NCBI GenBank assembly: GCA_014584575.1 | Contig: JACTMP010000018.1 | Span: 1 to 64,000 of the forward strand | Source of the DNA: Chloroflexota bacterium | GTDB lineage: Bacteria > Chloroflexota > Anaerolineae > Promineifilales > Promineifilaceae | Reading direction: 5' to 3' | Length of the DNA stretch: 64,000 bases | Shown: in pieces, positions 42,318 to 51,674 of the stretch | Position numbering within the stretch: position 1 is the stretch's first letter | Layout of the letters: every line of letters starts with the position of its first letter | Program-made: the position numbers and the translations under genes | Notes under the pieces: generated by a model | Database searches by the model: none | What the model saw: only the letters and a program-made list of their open reading frames with translations | What the model was told of the DNA's origin: nothing

Positions 42318-43769
42318 CTATCCGTTGTTTTCCTTATCCGCTGTAGTCACCGTTTGCTCGTAAGCAAACGCCACATTCAAAATCGTCGCCTCTTGCAGCG
42401 TGTTGCCAATCAGTTGCAAGCCGATGGGCAAACCCTGGCTGTCACGACCGCAGGGGACGGAGAGGCCGCAGCTTGCCGACAGGTTGACGGGCAGGGTGAA
42501 AATGTCTTGCAAATACATTTGCAGGGGGTCATCCACGATGGCCCCAATTTTGAAGGCGGTGGTAGGTGAGGTAGGGGTGGCGATAACGTCTACTTTCTCG
42601 AAGGCGTTGAGGAAATCTTGTTTGATGAGGGTGCGCGCTTTGAGGGAACGGCCGTAATAAGCCTCATAATACCCTGCACTGAGCGCATACGTGCCCAACA
42701 TGATGCGCCGCTTCACCTCCGGGCCAAAGAGGGCGCGTGTCTTTTTCACCGAATCAATCATATCCGCCCCTTCTATGCGGGGACCAAAACGGATGCCATC
42801 GTAGCGGGCCAGGTTGGCGCTGGCTTCGGCCGGGGCGATCAGGTAGTAGACGGGCAGGGCATAGGCAGTGTGCGGCAGGCTGATTTCCACGATCTCTGCG
42901 CCCAATTCAGCCAGTTTAGCAATGGCATTGCGCACGGCCGTTTCCACTTCCGCATCTATCCCCTCGATAAAATACTCCTTCGGCACACCCACTTTCAAGC
43001 CGCGAATATCGCCCGTCAGCGCCGCTTCAAAATCGGGCACGGGTACATTGAGCGAGGTGCTGTCCATGGGATCATACCCGGCGGTGGCCTGGAACACGGC
43101 CGTACAATCCGCCACCGTGCGCCCAAACGCGCCCACCTGATCCAGCGTGGAGGCAAAAGCGACGACACCCCAACGGCTCATACGGCCGTAAGTCGGCCGT
43201 AACCCCACCACTCCACAAAACGACGCCGGTTGGCGCACACTGCCACCCGTATCCGTGCCCAATGCCCCATACGCCATGCCCGTGGCCACCGCCGCCGCAC
43301 TGCCGCCACTGCTGCCGCCCGCCACCCGCGTCAGGTCATACGGGTTGCGCGTGGTGAAGTAGGCCGAATTTTCGGTGGACGACCCCATGGCAAACTCATC
43401 TGTATTCGTCTTGCCCAGGATGACCGCCCCGGCCGCCTTCAATTTCCGCACCACAAAGGCATCATAGGGCGGCACAAACCCTTCCAGGATTTTGCTGCCC
43501 GCCGTCGTCTCCACCCCTTCCGTGCAAATGATGTCTTTCACGGCAACGGGGATGCCCAACAGCGGCGAATCCTCGCCGTTGGCGCGGCGCTGGTCAGCTT
43601 GCTGCGCCTGTTCCAGCGCCATCTCATCGGTGATAGTGAGGAAGGCTTGAATGTTGTTATCCGTCGCCACCAGATGGTCGAGCATGGCCTGAGTGGCGGC
43701 CACGCTGGTCGTCTCGCTGCGCCGCAGCGCGTCTCGTAGTTGAGTCAGAGTTAGTTTGGTGAAGTCCAT
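42318..43769 (-). CDS. gatA: Asp/Glu-tRNA amidotransferase subunit A
   Basis: A protein of 483 residues, the glutaminase subunit of GatCAB. The amidase-signature Lys is in [13 protein letters not shown], and the cis-Ser and nucleophile Ser lie in [14 protein letters not shown] and [16 protein letters not shown]. It is full length for the family. No clear ribosome-binding site lies before the ATG at 43769. A VapBC-like pair is upstream on the same strand. Confidence 0.96.
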   Translation of the reverse strand: MDFTKLTLTQLRDALRRSETTSVAATQAMLDHLVATDNNIQAFLTITDEMALEQAQQADQRRANGEDSPLLGIPVAVKDIICTEGVETTAGSKILEGFVPPYDAFVVRKLKAAGAVILGKTNTDEFAMGSSTENSAYFTTRNPYDLTRVAGGSSGGSAAAVATGMAYGALGTDTGGSVRQPASFCGVVGLRPTYGRMSRWGVVAFASTLDQVGAFGRTVADCTAVFQATAGYDPMDSTSLNVPVPDFEAALTGDIRGLKVGVPKEYFIEGIDAEVETAVRNAIAKLAELGAEIVEISLPHTAYALPVYYLIAPAEASANLARYDGIRFGPRIEGADMIDSVKKTRALFGPEVKRRIMLGTYALSAGYYEAYYGRSLKARTLIKQDFLNAFEKVDVIATPTSPTTAFKIGAIVDDPLQMYLQDIFTLPVNLSASCGLSVPCGRDSQGLPIGLQLIGNTLQEATILNVAFAYEQTVTTADKENNG

Positions 43770-43796
43770 AGTACTGATACCAGCTTGAGTAAAGGG

Positions 43797-44234
43797 CTAC
43801 AGGGGGTTCTTAACATTTAGAAACGCGAATTGATCGAAATCGCTCGTGTTAACCGTATACAACCCGGAAACGCCATGATCTTTCAGTGTGGCCACCAAAG
43901 CCACGTCGAAAATTTTCTGTCTGGTTGTAACAGACTTAAGCAAATCTATCAGAGTAGTCAGTTGGGTTGATTTAGGATAGAGAATCGTAACGCCAGTGTC
44001 CATATACGCTTGAACAAGTTGCGTTGCGTCATGGAGTGGTAATGGCGATTCGAGTTGATGTCGGGTAATGACATTCAGAAATTCAGTAAGCACTTGTCCA
44101 GGAATGCAGACGGCCAACTTACCCTCAGCATCATGTTCATTCATGACCTTTTCAATAAATGTCTTGGCCTGAGAATGCAAAGGGGACGCTACGTTATGAG
44201 CATAAACCAAAAGATTCGTATCCAAGGCATACAT
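43797..44234 (-). CDS. PIN-domain toxin (VapC-like)
   Basis: A protein of 145 residues with the PIN fold: first Asp in YALDTNLLVYAHN, acidic residues in the LTEFLNVI helix and late IFDVALVATLKDHG and TSDFDQF. Such toxins cut RNA, often tRNA. The ATG at 44234 follows the antitoxin stop by two bases. The base composition is AT-richer than flanking genes and lacks the ACGGCCGT palindrome. Confidence 0.88.
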   Translation of the reverse strand: MYALDTNLLVYAHNVASPLHSQAKTFIEKVMNEHDAEGKLAVCIPGQVLTEFLNVITRHQLESPLPLHDATQLVQAYMDTGVTILYPKSTQLTTLIDLLKSVTTRQKIFDVALVATLKDHGVSGLYTVNTSDFDQFAFLNVKNPL

Positions 44235-44236
44235 GA

Positions 44237-44449
44237 TCAAGAAACCCTATCTGCATACATCTCTTCCCTATCAACGGTAACATCTGCGCCCAGGTCAATC
44301 GTCTGAACACGAAAAGGCTTACGGGGGTGCTGCAAAACTTCACTTTGGGCAATTTCATCCTTGAGGGACTGAAGCAAAAGTTCGATGACCTGGATTCGAT
44401 AGGTTAAAGGCGTATCCTGAAGCTGTTGAACTGTTTCTTGAATTGTCAT
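44237..44449 (-). CDS. Antitoxin partner of the PIN toxin
   Basis: A protein of 70 residues with an N-terminal helical segment (TIQETVQQLQDTPLTYRIQVIELLLQSLKDEIAQ), as in DUF2281/VapB-type partners, and a charged C-terminal tail that would bind the toxin. It directly precedes the PIN gene. The family is inferred mostly from context. Confidence 0.72.
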   Translation of the reverse strand: MTIQETVQQLQDTPLTYRIQVIELLLQSLKDEIAQSEVLQHPRKPFRVQTIDLGADVTVDREEMYADRVS

Positions 44450-44645
44450 CCATCATCTCCTTATCATCACGGAAACGCTTCCTACGGCATTAATAGCCTG
44501 ATTATAACAGAAAAATAGCTCACGACCCGGCCTCCAATTCCGCCAACAATGCCCGGTAGGGTTTGCTTGGTAAAGCCCATAAGGGTTCGTTCCATCACAA
44601 CTTTTGGCACATTGTTGTACCCGGAAATGGGCAATGCGCAATAAA

Positions 44646-44665
44646 AAAGGGCCGTGTGGCCCTTT
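44646..44665 (-). terminator. Rho-independent terminator after the NTF2-like gene
   Basis: AAAGGGCC-gtgt-GGCCCTTT forms a perfect 8-bp stem. On the minus strand it runs into a T6 tract 55-75 bp after the stop at 44720. The rest of the 44450-44719 gap holds no recognised gene. Confidence 0.88.
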
Positions 44666-44719
44666 GTATAGCTAACCTCGTTCAAATTGGAAATAACAGC
44701 GGGCAGGTCGAGCGCAGGG

Positions 44720-45136
44720 TCAGGCCGCGCCTGTGGCGGACTCATCTTCGATGCCGGCCCACCGGAGTGCGTCCACCCGTTCCCCAAAGGTGAGATATTG
44801 GGTGATCTTGCCATTGCGAAAAACGAAGCCGTCGGCAAATCTTCCGCCAATCCAGTCAGTCGAGTCCTTCAAGCGGACCCAGGCATAGAGGTATACGACA
44901 ACTTTGTCTCCATTCACCAGGAACTTCTCCGGCTGGCAGGTTCCTTCAGCCCAAGTCCCACGTCCTTTTGTGATGTGTTCTTGCACTTCCGCGATGCCAT
45001 GATAGGCGCCGGCGGTTGGAAAACCCTCTGGCTCAATGCGCACAATCTGCGGATCAAAATCCTTCGTTACGGCCTGCATATCATTACGATTGATTGCCGC
45101 GAAGAACTGCTCTAGTGCTTCAATTTCGTTACTCAT
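44720..45136 (-). CDS. NTF2/SnoaL-like protein
   Basis: A protein of 138 residues of the SnoaL-like cone-barrel type: EIEALEQFFAAINRNDMQAV at the start, then FDPQIVRIEPEGF, GIAEVQEHI and the sheet VVVYLYAWVRLKD, GRFADGFVFRNGKI. Such proteins are polyketide cyclases, isomerases or ligand binders. Catalytic residues are not evident. The ATG at 45136 has GAGG upstream and replaces a longer frame. Confidence 0.78.
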   Translation of the reverse strand: MSNEIEALEQFFAAINRNDMQAVTKDFDPQIVRIEPEGFPTAGAYHGIAEVQEHITKGRGTWAEGTCQPEKFLVNGDKVVVYLYAWVRLKDSTDWIGGRFADGFVFRNGKITQYLTFGERVDALRWAGIEDESATGAA

Positions 45137-45422
45137 AGATATCCTCTGAGGTGATGCTCGTTGCGCCGCCCAACGATCAACTTTCAATAACGCGCAAAGT
45201 ATCTATACCTACATTTCGTCTCTGCCTAATATCATTAACTCTCGCCATTATAGCACGATGCAGAACATTTGTGCCATTAACAGCTTTGGGAAAAATTTTG
45301 AGGGTAGAATCGCCGAAAGCTGGCCCTGGTACAACGCCACCTGCCACCTGCCATCAAAAAGGAAATTGCCAGTTTATGGCCTTTTGTAGTTTAGTTATAA
45401 GGGTGCATCCGTGCCCTATTAC

Positions 45423-46523
45423 CTAAAATAGATTCTGAAGCCAGTTCACAAAACGCTGCCACCAGGAAAGGGTGGGCGGGGGTGTTATTGTTGCCGGCGG
45501 TTCCGGTTCGGCCGGAGGTTCTGGTTCAAAAGGCGGTTCTAGTTCAGCCGGCGGCAGTTGCGCCGGGAAGATGAAACCCAAGCGAGCCATTACCGGATTG
45601 ATGTCATGCGCCAGGGCAAATTCCGGGGCGTCGCCCACCTCCCCGGCAAAGTGCAGCCCCACCACTCGGCCGCTGGCCTCGTCTATCCAGACAGAGCCGG
45701 AATCTCCACCCATACTGATTTCCACATTGGGTGGGGAACCGGGGCGGGGCACAACGCGGAAGACCTGCTCTAAACGGCGTACCCCGGCCGCGCCGTAGTT
45801 CAACTGTGTACTCATCATGATGCCGTCAATAAAACCGGCGGTGCGCCCGGTGGTACGGCCACTCTTCCACACCATCATGCCCAATTGGGGCGTGGTCACA
45901 TCGGCGATGTGGTCGCCTTCCAGCGTCGTTTCCAGCACTGGGCGCTCGCCGCTGAGGCGGGCCAGAGCCGCGTCAAATGGCCCCAACACGAAACGGCTGA
46001 CCTCGGCAAATTTGTCGCTGCTCTTGCCGCCGTCTAGCCGGCCGGGCTGCCAGATCGCTTCGTTGGGCAGGGCGGTGGGCGACCCCACCAGCACGTGCCA
46101 GTTGCTCAGGATGTACGCTTCTTGAGTGGCGGCGTCATACACTTTAGCCCCCAACGTCCCGGCGGTGACGTTGGGGCAGCCGATGCTGACGCCCAGGGGG
46201 ATTTCGGCGAAACGTTGGCCACGGCCGTCTACCGCCGCCTCCAGTTGTGCATCCCCTTCCAACATCAATTGCAGGCCATAGATGGCTTCAATCACATCCA
46301 CAGGTACACCGTCCACTACTTTGGGGAAGATCTCACTTTCGCTCAATTCGGCTAACGGCTTCTTTTGCGCCAGGTGAACACGTATGGCCAGTTGCCCGGT
46401 CATTTCCCCCTGCGACCATTTGAAGCCCAGGTCTACGGCCGTGACCCCCTCTCGTGCCAGCCACTCTGCCTGCACCTTTGCCAGCGCCGCCTGCGCCTTT
46501 GCCATTTCTTCTGGGGTTATCAT
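45423..46523 (-). CDS. Cytosolic trypsin-fold serine protease with Trp-rich tail
   Basis: A protein of 366 residues. After an N-terminal alpha/beta region (about 1-95), a chymotrypsin-like domain has His in ILSNWHVLVG, Asp in GPFDAALARL and Ser in GGDSGSVW, a full catalytic triad. A Pro/Glu linker (about 315-348) leads to an amphipathic Trp-rich end (WWQRFVNWLQNLF) that may bind membranes or a partner. No signal peptide is visible. It resembles bacterial relatives of the plant NAL1-type proteases. The substrate is unknown. Confidence 0.8.
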   Translation of the reverse strand: MITPEEMAKAQAALAKVQAEWLAREGVTAVDLGFKWSQGEMTGQLAIRVHLAQKKPLAELSESEIFPKVVDGVPVDVIEAIYGLQLMLEGDAQLEAAVDGRGQRFAEIPLGVSIGCPNVTAGTLGAKVYDAATQEAYILSNWHVLVGSPTALPNEAIWQPGRLDGGKSSDKFAEVSRFVLGPFDAALARLSGERPVLETTLEGDHIADVTTPQLGMMVWKSGRTTGRTAGFIDGIMMSTQLNYGAAGVRRLEQVFRVVPRPGSPPNVEISMGGDSGSVWIDEASGRVVGLHFAGEVGDAPEFALAHDINPVMARLGFIFPAQLPPAELEPPFEPEPPAEPEPPATITPPPTLSWWQRFVNWLQNLF

Positions 46524-46933
46524 GGGGTTTGTCCTTTGTCATTTGTCCTTTGTTATGGGTGGTTCGTCTTTTGCCAATGACGAATGACCAATGACCAGTG
46601 ACCAATGACACAATGTTGCCAGAAACCTGCCAGACAAAGCGCTTGCACTGCCGGGCGGGTCTGAGTATAGTGTAACGCATACAGCGTCGCTGCCAAGATA
46701 GTCGCCTACACAACAAGCGGTCTGTCAGCACAATTGTTAGTTTTGTCGGTATAGTTACAGTACGGTTTGGTGTTGAAAGAGGTCAACCCTGGCCTGAACA
46801 TCTAAAGTGGTATCGCCAATTGAATAAAAACTGTCCGTTCAATCTATGGGCTTAAACGGTTAATTAACGCTGGTTGCGTATTGTGTGGGCAAATTGGCCG
46901 TGTGGCACGGCCGTTTGTCATTGGAGTAGTATC
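46524..46933. other. Gene-free gap with tgaccaatgac word repeat
   Basis: Positions 46543-46607 hold tttgtcatttgtcctttg and tgacgaatgaccaatgaccagtgaccaatgaca, a fold-back word repeat. Around 46891-46918 a ggccgtgtggcacggcc hairpin lies near the start of the zinc-ribbon membrane protein gene. No gene was recognised between, though this is promoter space for two divergent genes. Confidence 0.65.
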
Positions 46934-48745
46934 ATGATCCAAGTCCCTGCGTCCCCCAACACCCTGGCTATCAGGCAAATCACCTGTATCTGCTGCCACG
47001 AGCAGTTCATGATTTCGGTAGATGCACCAAATCGTGGGCAGCGTAACATGGCCGACAATTGGCACGTGCCCACCGACCAGTTCCACAGCACCCAATTACG
47101 CTATGAAGCTAACCGGCAGCGCCGCCAGACCTCGCCCACCGCCCGCGCCATGCCTGACCCCAGCCCGGAACAGAGTCCCCACCGCGACTCCGGGAAGTTT
47201 TATTTTGTCACCTGCCCCCGCTGCGGCGCCGATAACCGCAACTGGCTCAATTTTCTGGGAAGGATGCCCTTTCCCCGGCAAAATTGGCTCTGGGTCGGAC
47301 GTGGTCTCACCGGGTTAGCTGTGGTGGTAATAGTGATTTTTTTGTTCTTTCCCACCATATTGCCCAGCCTGGAACTCAACAAATGGACGCGCTGGCTGCC
47401 GCTGCTGGTTGCCGTTATCCTGGCTGGCATCTTGCCTCTGTTACTCATCCCTGATCTCTGGTACCCGATGCGCCTGCGAAATTACCTGATAGATGTGGTA
47501 CCTGCCATGAAAGGTTCCCTTTCACCCGCTGCCTTGCGTGCCCTGCTCATCTGGGTTATTTTGGCCCTCTTGATACCCGCCGTGCTGTATGTGATACCAC
47601 CTGTGTTGCGTGAACTGCAAGCAGCCATTTTTGACCAGCAGCCAACCCTGGTAGCGCGGATTGATGCCGTGAGCAAACAGGTAAACCAGTTGCCAGAGAG
47701 TGTGCCGGTGACGAATGCTTTTGCTGGTTTAACGGCCGTACTCAACACCCAACTCCTCGCCTGCGAAAAAACACAAATTGACCAGATGATTGCCGACTTG
47801 CAAGCCATCGCCGCCGCCAGCCCACACGGCAACTTGCTGCTCATTAACAGCGCCACCAATCAGCTCCACGTCATCCGCGAAACGGCCGACATTTCGTGCC
47901 GCCGAGACCTCATCGAAAATGTGGCCGTGACGCTGCAGCCCATTCTCTCAACCACGGCCGTTCAGCCCTTACCCACAAACCTGACTTTGCAGCAATGCCG
48001 CGTCCAATGGCAGGCCGCCAATGAAGGGCAAAACGTTGTCGTGGATCCCACCTGTTACAATTTCATGCTGGCCGCCATGTTGACGGATTTGGGGCAGATT
48101 AGAGATAGCCAGACGCCCATTAGAAATCACGCCGGCATATTGGCCGACGCGCGGTTGTTGGCGGCTGACTCCGCCATTTTACCAGGTGTACGCTCCCAAA
48201 TTGCCAGTAACATTGCCACGCTGGAAAACAGTCTGCAGGGAGCAGAATCTGCCCCCTTGTTGAATCTGCGGTTCCTGGTTTTTTGGTTCACGGCCGTCTC
48301 CCTCACTGCCCTCCTCTGCTCCATTTGCGCCTTCAAAACCCTGGATCAGCGCATTGAGTGGCTGGATCCACACGTGCCGCACCCCATCTTCACCAGCATC
48401 GCTAATATGACCCGCGTCGCCGTCTGGGAGGCTAAACATGCCCTGGAAATTGACGGCTACGAGCATCGCATCCAATGGACGCGCGCCATCCGCAATGAGG
48501 TGGGTGGCATAGACCTGGTAGGTTTATTCCGTGATCCGCCCGAATTGCTGCCCGACGGTACCATGAGCAGCCAGGTGCGCGCCCAACGGTATGGCATCAG
48601 CACCGACATGTGGTGCCGCATCCGCGAAGCCCGCATCTCTGACGAGATGGCGCCGCGACCGGCCGGCGGCCCCGCCTTTGCCCTGGCCCCGGCTGAACTT
48701 GCCCCTACGACGGCCGTGGTCACGGTGGGTCGGCAAAGGCGATAG
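46934..48745 (+). CDS. Zinc-ribbon membrane protein of unknown function
   Basis: A protein of about 603 residues. The N-terminal cytoplasmic part has two Cys pairs, CICCHEQF (near residue 18) and CPRCGAD (near 95), likely forming zinc sites. Helices lie at about 120-140, 150-170 and 195-220. A soluble region with eight or so further Cys and helical segments (about 230-440) follows, then a fourth helix (about 450-475) and a cytoplasmic tail. The ATG at 46934 has GGAG upstream. No family is recognised. It stands alone, with the sat-cysC gene downstream after a 333-bp gap. Confidence 0.65.
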   Translation: MIQVPASPNTLAIRQITCICCHEQFMISVDAPNRGQRNMADNWHVPTDQFHSTQLRYEANRQRRQTSPTARAMPDPSPEQSPHRDSGKFYFVTCPRCGADNRNWLNFLGRMPFPRQNWLWVGRGLTGLAVVVIVIFLFFPTILPSLELNKWTRWLPLLVAVILAGILPLLLIPDLWYPMRLRNYLIDVVPAMKGSLSPAALRALLIWVILALLIPAVLYVIPPVLRELQAAIFDQQPTLVARIDAVSKQVNQLPESVPVTNAFAGLTAVLNTQLLACEKTQIDQMIADLQAIAAASPHGNLLLINSATNQLHVIRETADISCRRDLIENVAVTLQPILSTTAVQPLPTNLTLQQCRVQWQAANEGQNVVVDPTCYNFMLAAMLTDLGQIRDSQTPIRNHAGILADARLLAADSAILPGVRSQIASNIATLENSLQGAESAPLLNLRFLVFWFTAVSLTALLCSICAFKTLDQRIEWLDPHVPHPIFTSIANMTRVAVWEAKHALEIDGYEHRIQWTRAIRNEVGGIDLVGLFRDPPELLPDGTMSSQVRAQRYGISTDMWCRIREARISDEMAPRPAGGPAFALAPAELAPTTAVVTVGRQRR

Positions 48746-48893
48746 GCTGTGATTGGTTGGGTGACGGGTCACTGGTCCCCCATCACCCATTACCTCCGGT
48801 TTTCAGATAAATTGCGGATTCTGAGCAGCGGACTAATGGTCTATACTACGCAATTGCGCAACGGCCGTGAACACGTACAATTCAGCCTTATCC

Positions 48894-49052
48894 TACAGGC
48901 ACTTTGCAGATAGGCTGCCTGTAAGTTTGGCAACTTAAGGTTTAACCAGTTTGTGCCAAATGGCACAAACGAGACTATCCAAAACCACACGGCCGTAACT
49001 TTCAAAACCCACACAGCCCACCCGCCACAAGCACCGGTAGGGCTGTTTTTTT
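48894..49052 (+). promoter_or_regulatory. Structured leader with terminator before sat-cysC
   Basis: Four stems follow one another: TACAGGCA/TGCCTGTA (48894-48923), TAAGTT-tggc-AACTTA (48922-48937), a perfect TTTGTGCC-aaat-GGCACAAA (48950-48969) and ACAGCCC/GGGCTGT followed by seven T (49013-49052). The last looks like an intrinsic terminator ending 26 bp before the start codon. The first two stems share bases, so they could be alternatives. This is the layout of an attenuator or riboswitch. No known riboswitch class is recognised. It may instead be the terminator of the preceding gene. Confidence 0.5.
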
Positions 49053-49078
49053 GTGACTGTTAGCGGCGAAAAAGAGGT

Positions 49079-50809
49079 ATGACATTGTTTGCGTTAAAAG
49101 AATCTACACTTATTTCACCCTACGGCGGCACATTGGTAGACCTGATGGTTCCGGACGAATCCAGAGCCGGGCTGAGCCATTACGCCAACCGATTGCCCTC
49201 CGTGCGCCTGTCCGACCGCTCCGTTTGTGACCTGGAACTGCTGGCAACCGGCGCTTTCTCTCCACTGGAGCAATTTATGGGCCAGGCTGATTACCAAAGC
49301 GTGTTAGACACCATGCGCCTGGCAAACGGTTACGTTTTCCCCATCCCCATCACACTGCCCATTGATGATGATGTGGATGTGGAAGTGGGCGAGGAAATTG
49401 CCTTGCGCGACCCCCAAAATGACTTGTTGGCGATAATGACCATTGAGGAAGTTTATGACTGGGATTTAGACGAAGCGGCCCAAAAAGCGTTTGGCACGCT
49501 GGATTTGCGTCATCCCATTGTGGCCGAGATGCACCGCTGGGGGAAACGGAACATTGCCGGTCCCTTGCAGGTGCTCAAACTGCCCGCCCACTACGACTTT
49601 AAAGATATTCGCCTGACCCCGGCCGAAACCCGTGCCCGGCTGGAAACCTACGGCCATGAAAACGTGATCGCCTTCCAGACGCGCAACCCGATGCACCGCG
49701 TCCATGAAGAGTTGACCAAACGGGCCATCGAAGAAAAAGATGGCGTCTTGCTGCTGCATCCGGTGGTGGGGCTGACCAAACCAGGCGACGTGGACTACTT
49801 CACCCGCGTCCGCACCTACAAAGCGTTGGCCGCCAATTATTATGACCCCGACCGGGTGCTGCTCTCCTTGCTGCCTTTAGCCATGCGCATGGGTGGCCCG
49901 CGCGAGGCGTTGTGGCACGCCATCATCCGCCGCAACTATGGCGCCAACCATTTGATTGTGGGGCGCGACCATGCCGGGCCAGGCAACGATTCCGAGGGCA
50001 AGCCGTTTTATGGCCCGTATGACGCTCAGGAGTTGGTGGAGCAGTTCAGTGAAGAGATTGCCGTGGGTGTGGTGCCGTTCCAGATGTTGGTCTATTTGCC
50101 CGAAGAGGAGCGGTATGAAGAGATCACGAGGGTGACGCCGGAGGTGAAAACGGCCAATATCTCTGGCACACAGGTACGGGAAGAGTATTTGCACAAAGGG
50201 CGGTTGCTGCCTGACTGGTTTACCCGCCAGCCAGTGGCCGAAATTTTGGGCGAAACGTACCCGCCGCGCCACCGGCAAGGGGTGTGCATCTGGCTGACTG
50301 GTTTACATAATGCCGGTAAATCCACAACGGCGGCGGTATTGACCACATTGTTGCAGGAACACGGCCGTAACGTCACCCTGCTCGACGGCGATGTGGTGCG
50401 TACCCATTTCAGCGAAGGGCTGGGCTACAGCAAAGAAGACCGGGACGACCACGTGCGCCGTATCGGTTACGTCGCTTCCGAGATTGTGCGGCATGGCGGC
50501 CTGGCGATTTGCGCGGCCGTTTCCCCCTACCGCGCCACCCGGAACGACGTGCGCAGTAATTTTGAAAAGGGGCACTATGTGGAAGTGTTTGTAGACGCCC
50601 CTCTGGAGATTTGCGAACAGCGTGATACCAAAGGGTTGTACGAACGGGCGCGCAAGGGAGAGATTAAAGGCTTTACCGGCATTGACGACCCGTATGAATC
50701 ACCGCGCCACCCGGAACTGCATATTGATACCGCGCAGACCTCGGCCGAGGACAATGCGCGCGCGATTGTGAACTATTTAATTCAGCAAGGATTTGTAAAA
50801 GGACATTAA
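49079..50809 (+). CDS. Bifunctional ATP sulfurylase / APS kinase
   Basis: A protein of 576 residues that makes APS from sulfate and ATP and phosphorylates it to PAPS. The sulfurylase domain (about 1-390) has QTRNPMHRVHEELTKRA and GRDHAGPGND. The kinase domain (about 400-570) has the P-loop GLHNAGKST, the DGDVVRTHFSEGLGYSKEDR motif and IDDPYESP. Both look complete. A second APS kinase follows downstream. Reduction genes are not in the window, so PAPS may go to assimilation elsewhere or to sulfation. An AGAGGT lies immediately before the ATG, closer than usual. Confidence 0.93.
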   Translation: MTLFALKESTLISPYGGTLVDLMVPDESRAGLSHYANRLPSVRLSDRSVCDLELLATGAFSPLEQFMGQADYQSVLDTMRLANGYVFPIPITLPIDDDVDVEVGEEIALRDPQNDLLAIMTIEEVYDWDLDEAAQKAFGTLDLRHPIVAEMHRWGKRNIAGPLQVLKLPAHYDFKDIRLTPAETRARLETYGHENVIAFQTRNPMHRVHEELTKRAIEEKDGVLLLHPVVGLTKPGDVDYFTRVRTYKALAANYYDPDRVLLSLLPLAMRMGGPREALWHAIIRRNYGANHLIVGRDHAGPGNDSEGKPFYGPYDAQELVEQFSEEIAVGVVPFQMLVYLPEEERYEEITRVTPEVKTANISGTQVREEYLHKGRLLPDWFTRQPVAEILGETYPPRHRQGVCIWLTGLHNAGKSTTAAVLTTLLQEHGRNVTLLDGDVVRTHFSEGLGYSKEDRDDHVRRIGYVASEIVRHGGLAICAAVSPYRATRNDVRSNFEKGHYVEVFVDAPLEICEQRDTKGLYERARKGEIKGFTGIDDPYESPRHPELHIDTAQTSAEDNARAIVNYLIQQGFVKGH

Positions 50810-50811
50810 AT

Positions 50812-50885
50812 TGGGTAGGGGCAAGGCAGTTGGGTAGGAATTGGTCTGGTGAGACAATGTTCTCCCCAACTGCCTCGCCCCAACA
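50812..50885. repeat. ggggcgaggcag fold-back repeat, copy 1
   Basis: ttgggtaggggcaaggcagttggg pairs with ccccaactgcctcgccccaa. It lies between sat-cysC and the second cysC. A related copy (ggggcgaggcagccgg) is at 58672-58737. Confidence 0.75.
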
Positions 50886-50897
50886 AGGATTTTTAAC

Positions 50898-51443
50898 ATG
50901 AACGAACAACAAGGATTTGTCGTCTGGATGACCGGACTATCGGGGGCAGGGAAAACAACGGTGGCGTTAGAGATGCTGCGGCAGTTAGACGGCCGTAACC
51001 TCCGCCTGGAACGCCTGGACGGAGACGTGGTGCGTGAAAGCCTGACCAGAGATTTAGGTTTTTCTGCCGAAGACCGCGCTAAAAATATCGAACGGGTGAC
51101 GTTTGTCGCCAAACTGCTCTCGCGTAATGGCGTGGGCTGCATCTGCTCCTTTATCTCGCCTTACCAAAACGTGCGTGACCACGTGCGCGCCGAAACAACC
51201 AACTTCCTGGAAGTGTTTGTAGACGCGCCGCTGGAAGTAGTCATGGCCCGTGACGTCAAAGGCATGTACAAAAAAGCGATTGCCGGGGAAATCCCCAATT
51301 TCACCGGCATCTCCGACCCCTTTGAAGCGCCGGCTAACCCGGACATCCACCTGCGCACCGATCAGGAAACGCCGGTCGAAAGCGCAGGAAAAATCATCGC
51401 CGAATTAGAAAAACGTGGCCTGATTCCGTTGAACGGTAGATAA
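50898..51443 (+). CDS. cysC: APS kinase
   Basis: A protein of 181 residues that converts APS to PAPS. The P-loop is GLSGAGKTT, followed by ERLDGDVVRESLTRDLGFSAEDR, FISPYQNVRDHVR and GISDPFEAP. It duplicates the kinase domain of the preceding fused enzyme but has diverged clearly. The ATG follows AAGGA. A fold-back repeat separates the two genes, so they may be transcribed at different levels. Confidence 0.94.
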   Translation: MNEQQGFVVWMTGLSGAGKTTVALEMLRQLDGRNLRLERLDGDVVRESLTRDLGFSAEDRAKNIERVTFVAKLLSRNGVGCICSFISPYQNVRDHVRAETTNFLEVFVDAPLEVVMARDVKGMYKKAIAGEIPNFTGISDPFEAPANPDIHLRTDQETPVESAGKIIAELEKRGLIPLNGR

Positions 51444-51472
51444 TCAGTAGATAAAAATGAGAGGAGTGGGCA

Positions 51473-51532
51473 TCCTCAGATGCCCACCGGTTTTCGTCCT
51501 CAGATGCCCACCGGTTCGCATCTGAGGATGCG
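51473..51532. repeat. Tandem cctcagatgcccaccggtt with terminal hairpin
   Basis: A 20-bp unit occurs twice (51473-51493 and about 51497-51516), followed by the hairpin CGCATC-tgag-GATGCG (51517-51532), whose loop side mirrors the unit. It lies after cysC. Confidence 0.75.
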
Positions 51533-51593
51533 AACTCTGCCACGATATACCGAATAATCAAGCGGGAATCGCCTACTGGTTTTTTGTTTGCAA

Positions 51594-51655
51594 CGCAGAG
51601 GCGCAGAGATGCAGAGAGAATCTTTCTCTGTGTCTCTGCGCCTCTGTGGTAAAAG
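51594..51655. repeat. cgcagaggcgcagag fold-back word repeat
   Basis: aacgcagaggcgcagagatgcagagag pairs with ctctgtgtctctgcgcctctgtggt, directly before the P-type ATPase gene. Confidence 0.8.
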
Positions 51656-51674
51656 GTGATTGGGCTACAAAGTT

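Noticed and set aside
45188..45422. Possible gene fragment near 45260-45370
   Set aside because: A short stretch reads plausibly (INSFGKNFEGRIAESWPWY), but it has no start and no recognised family, so it is not called.
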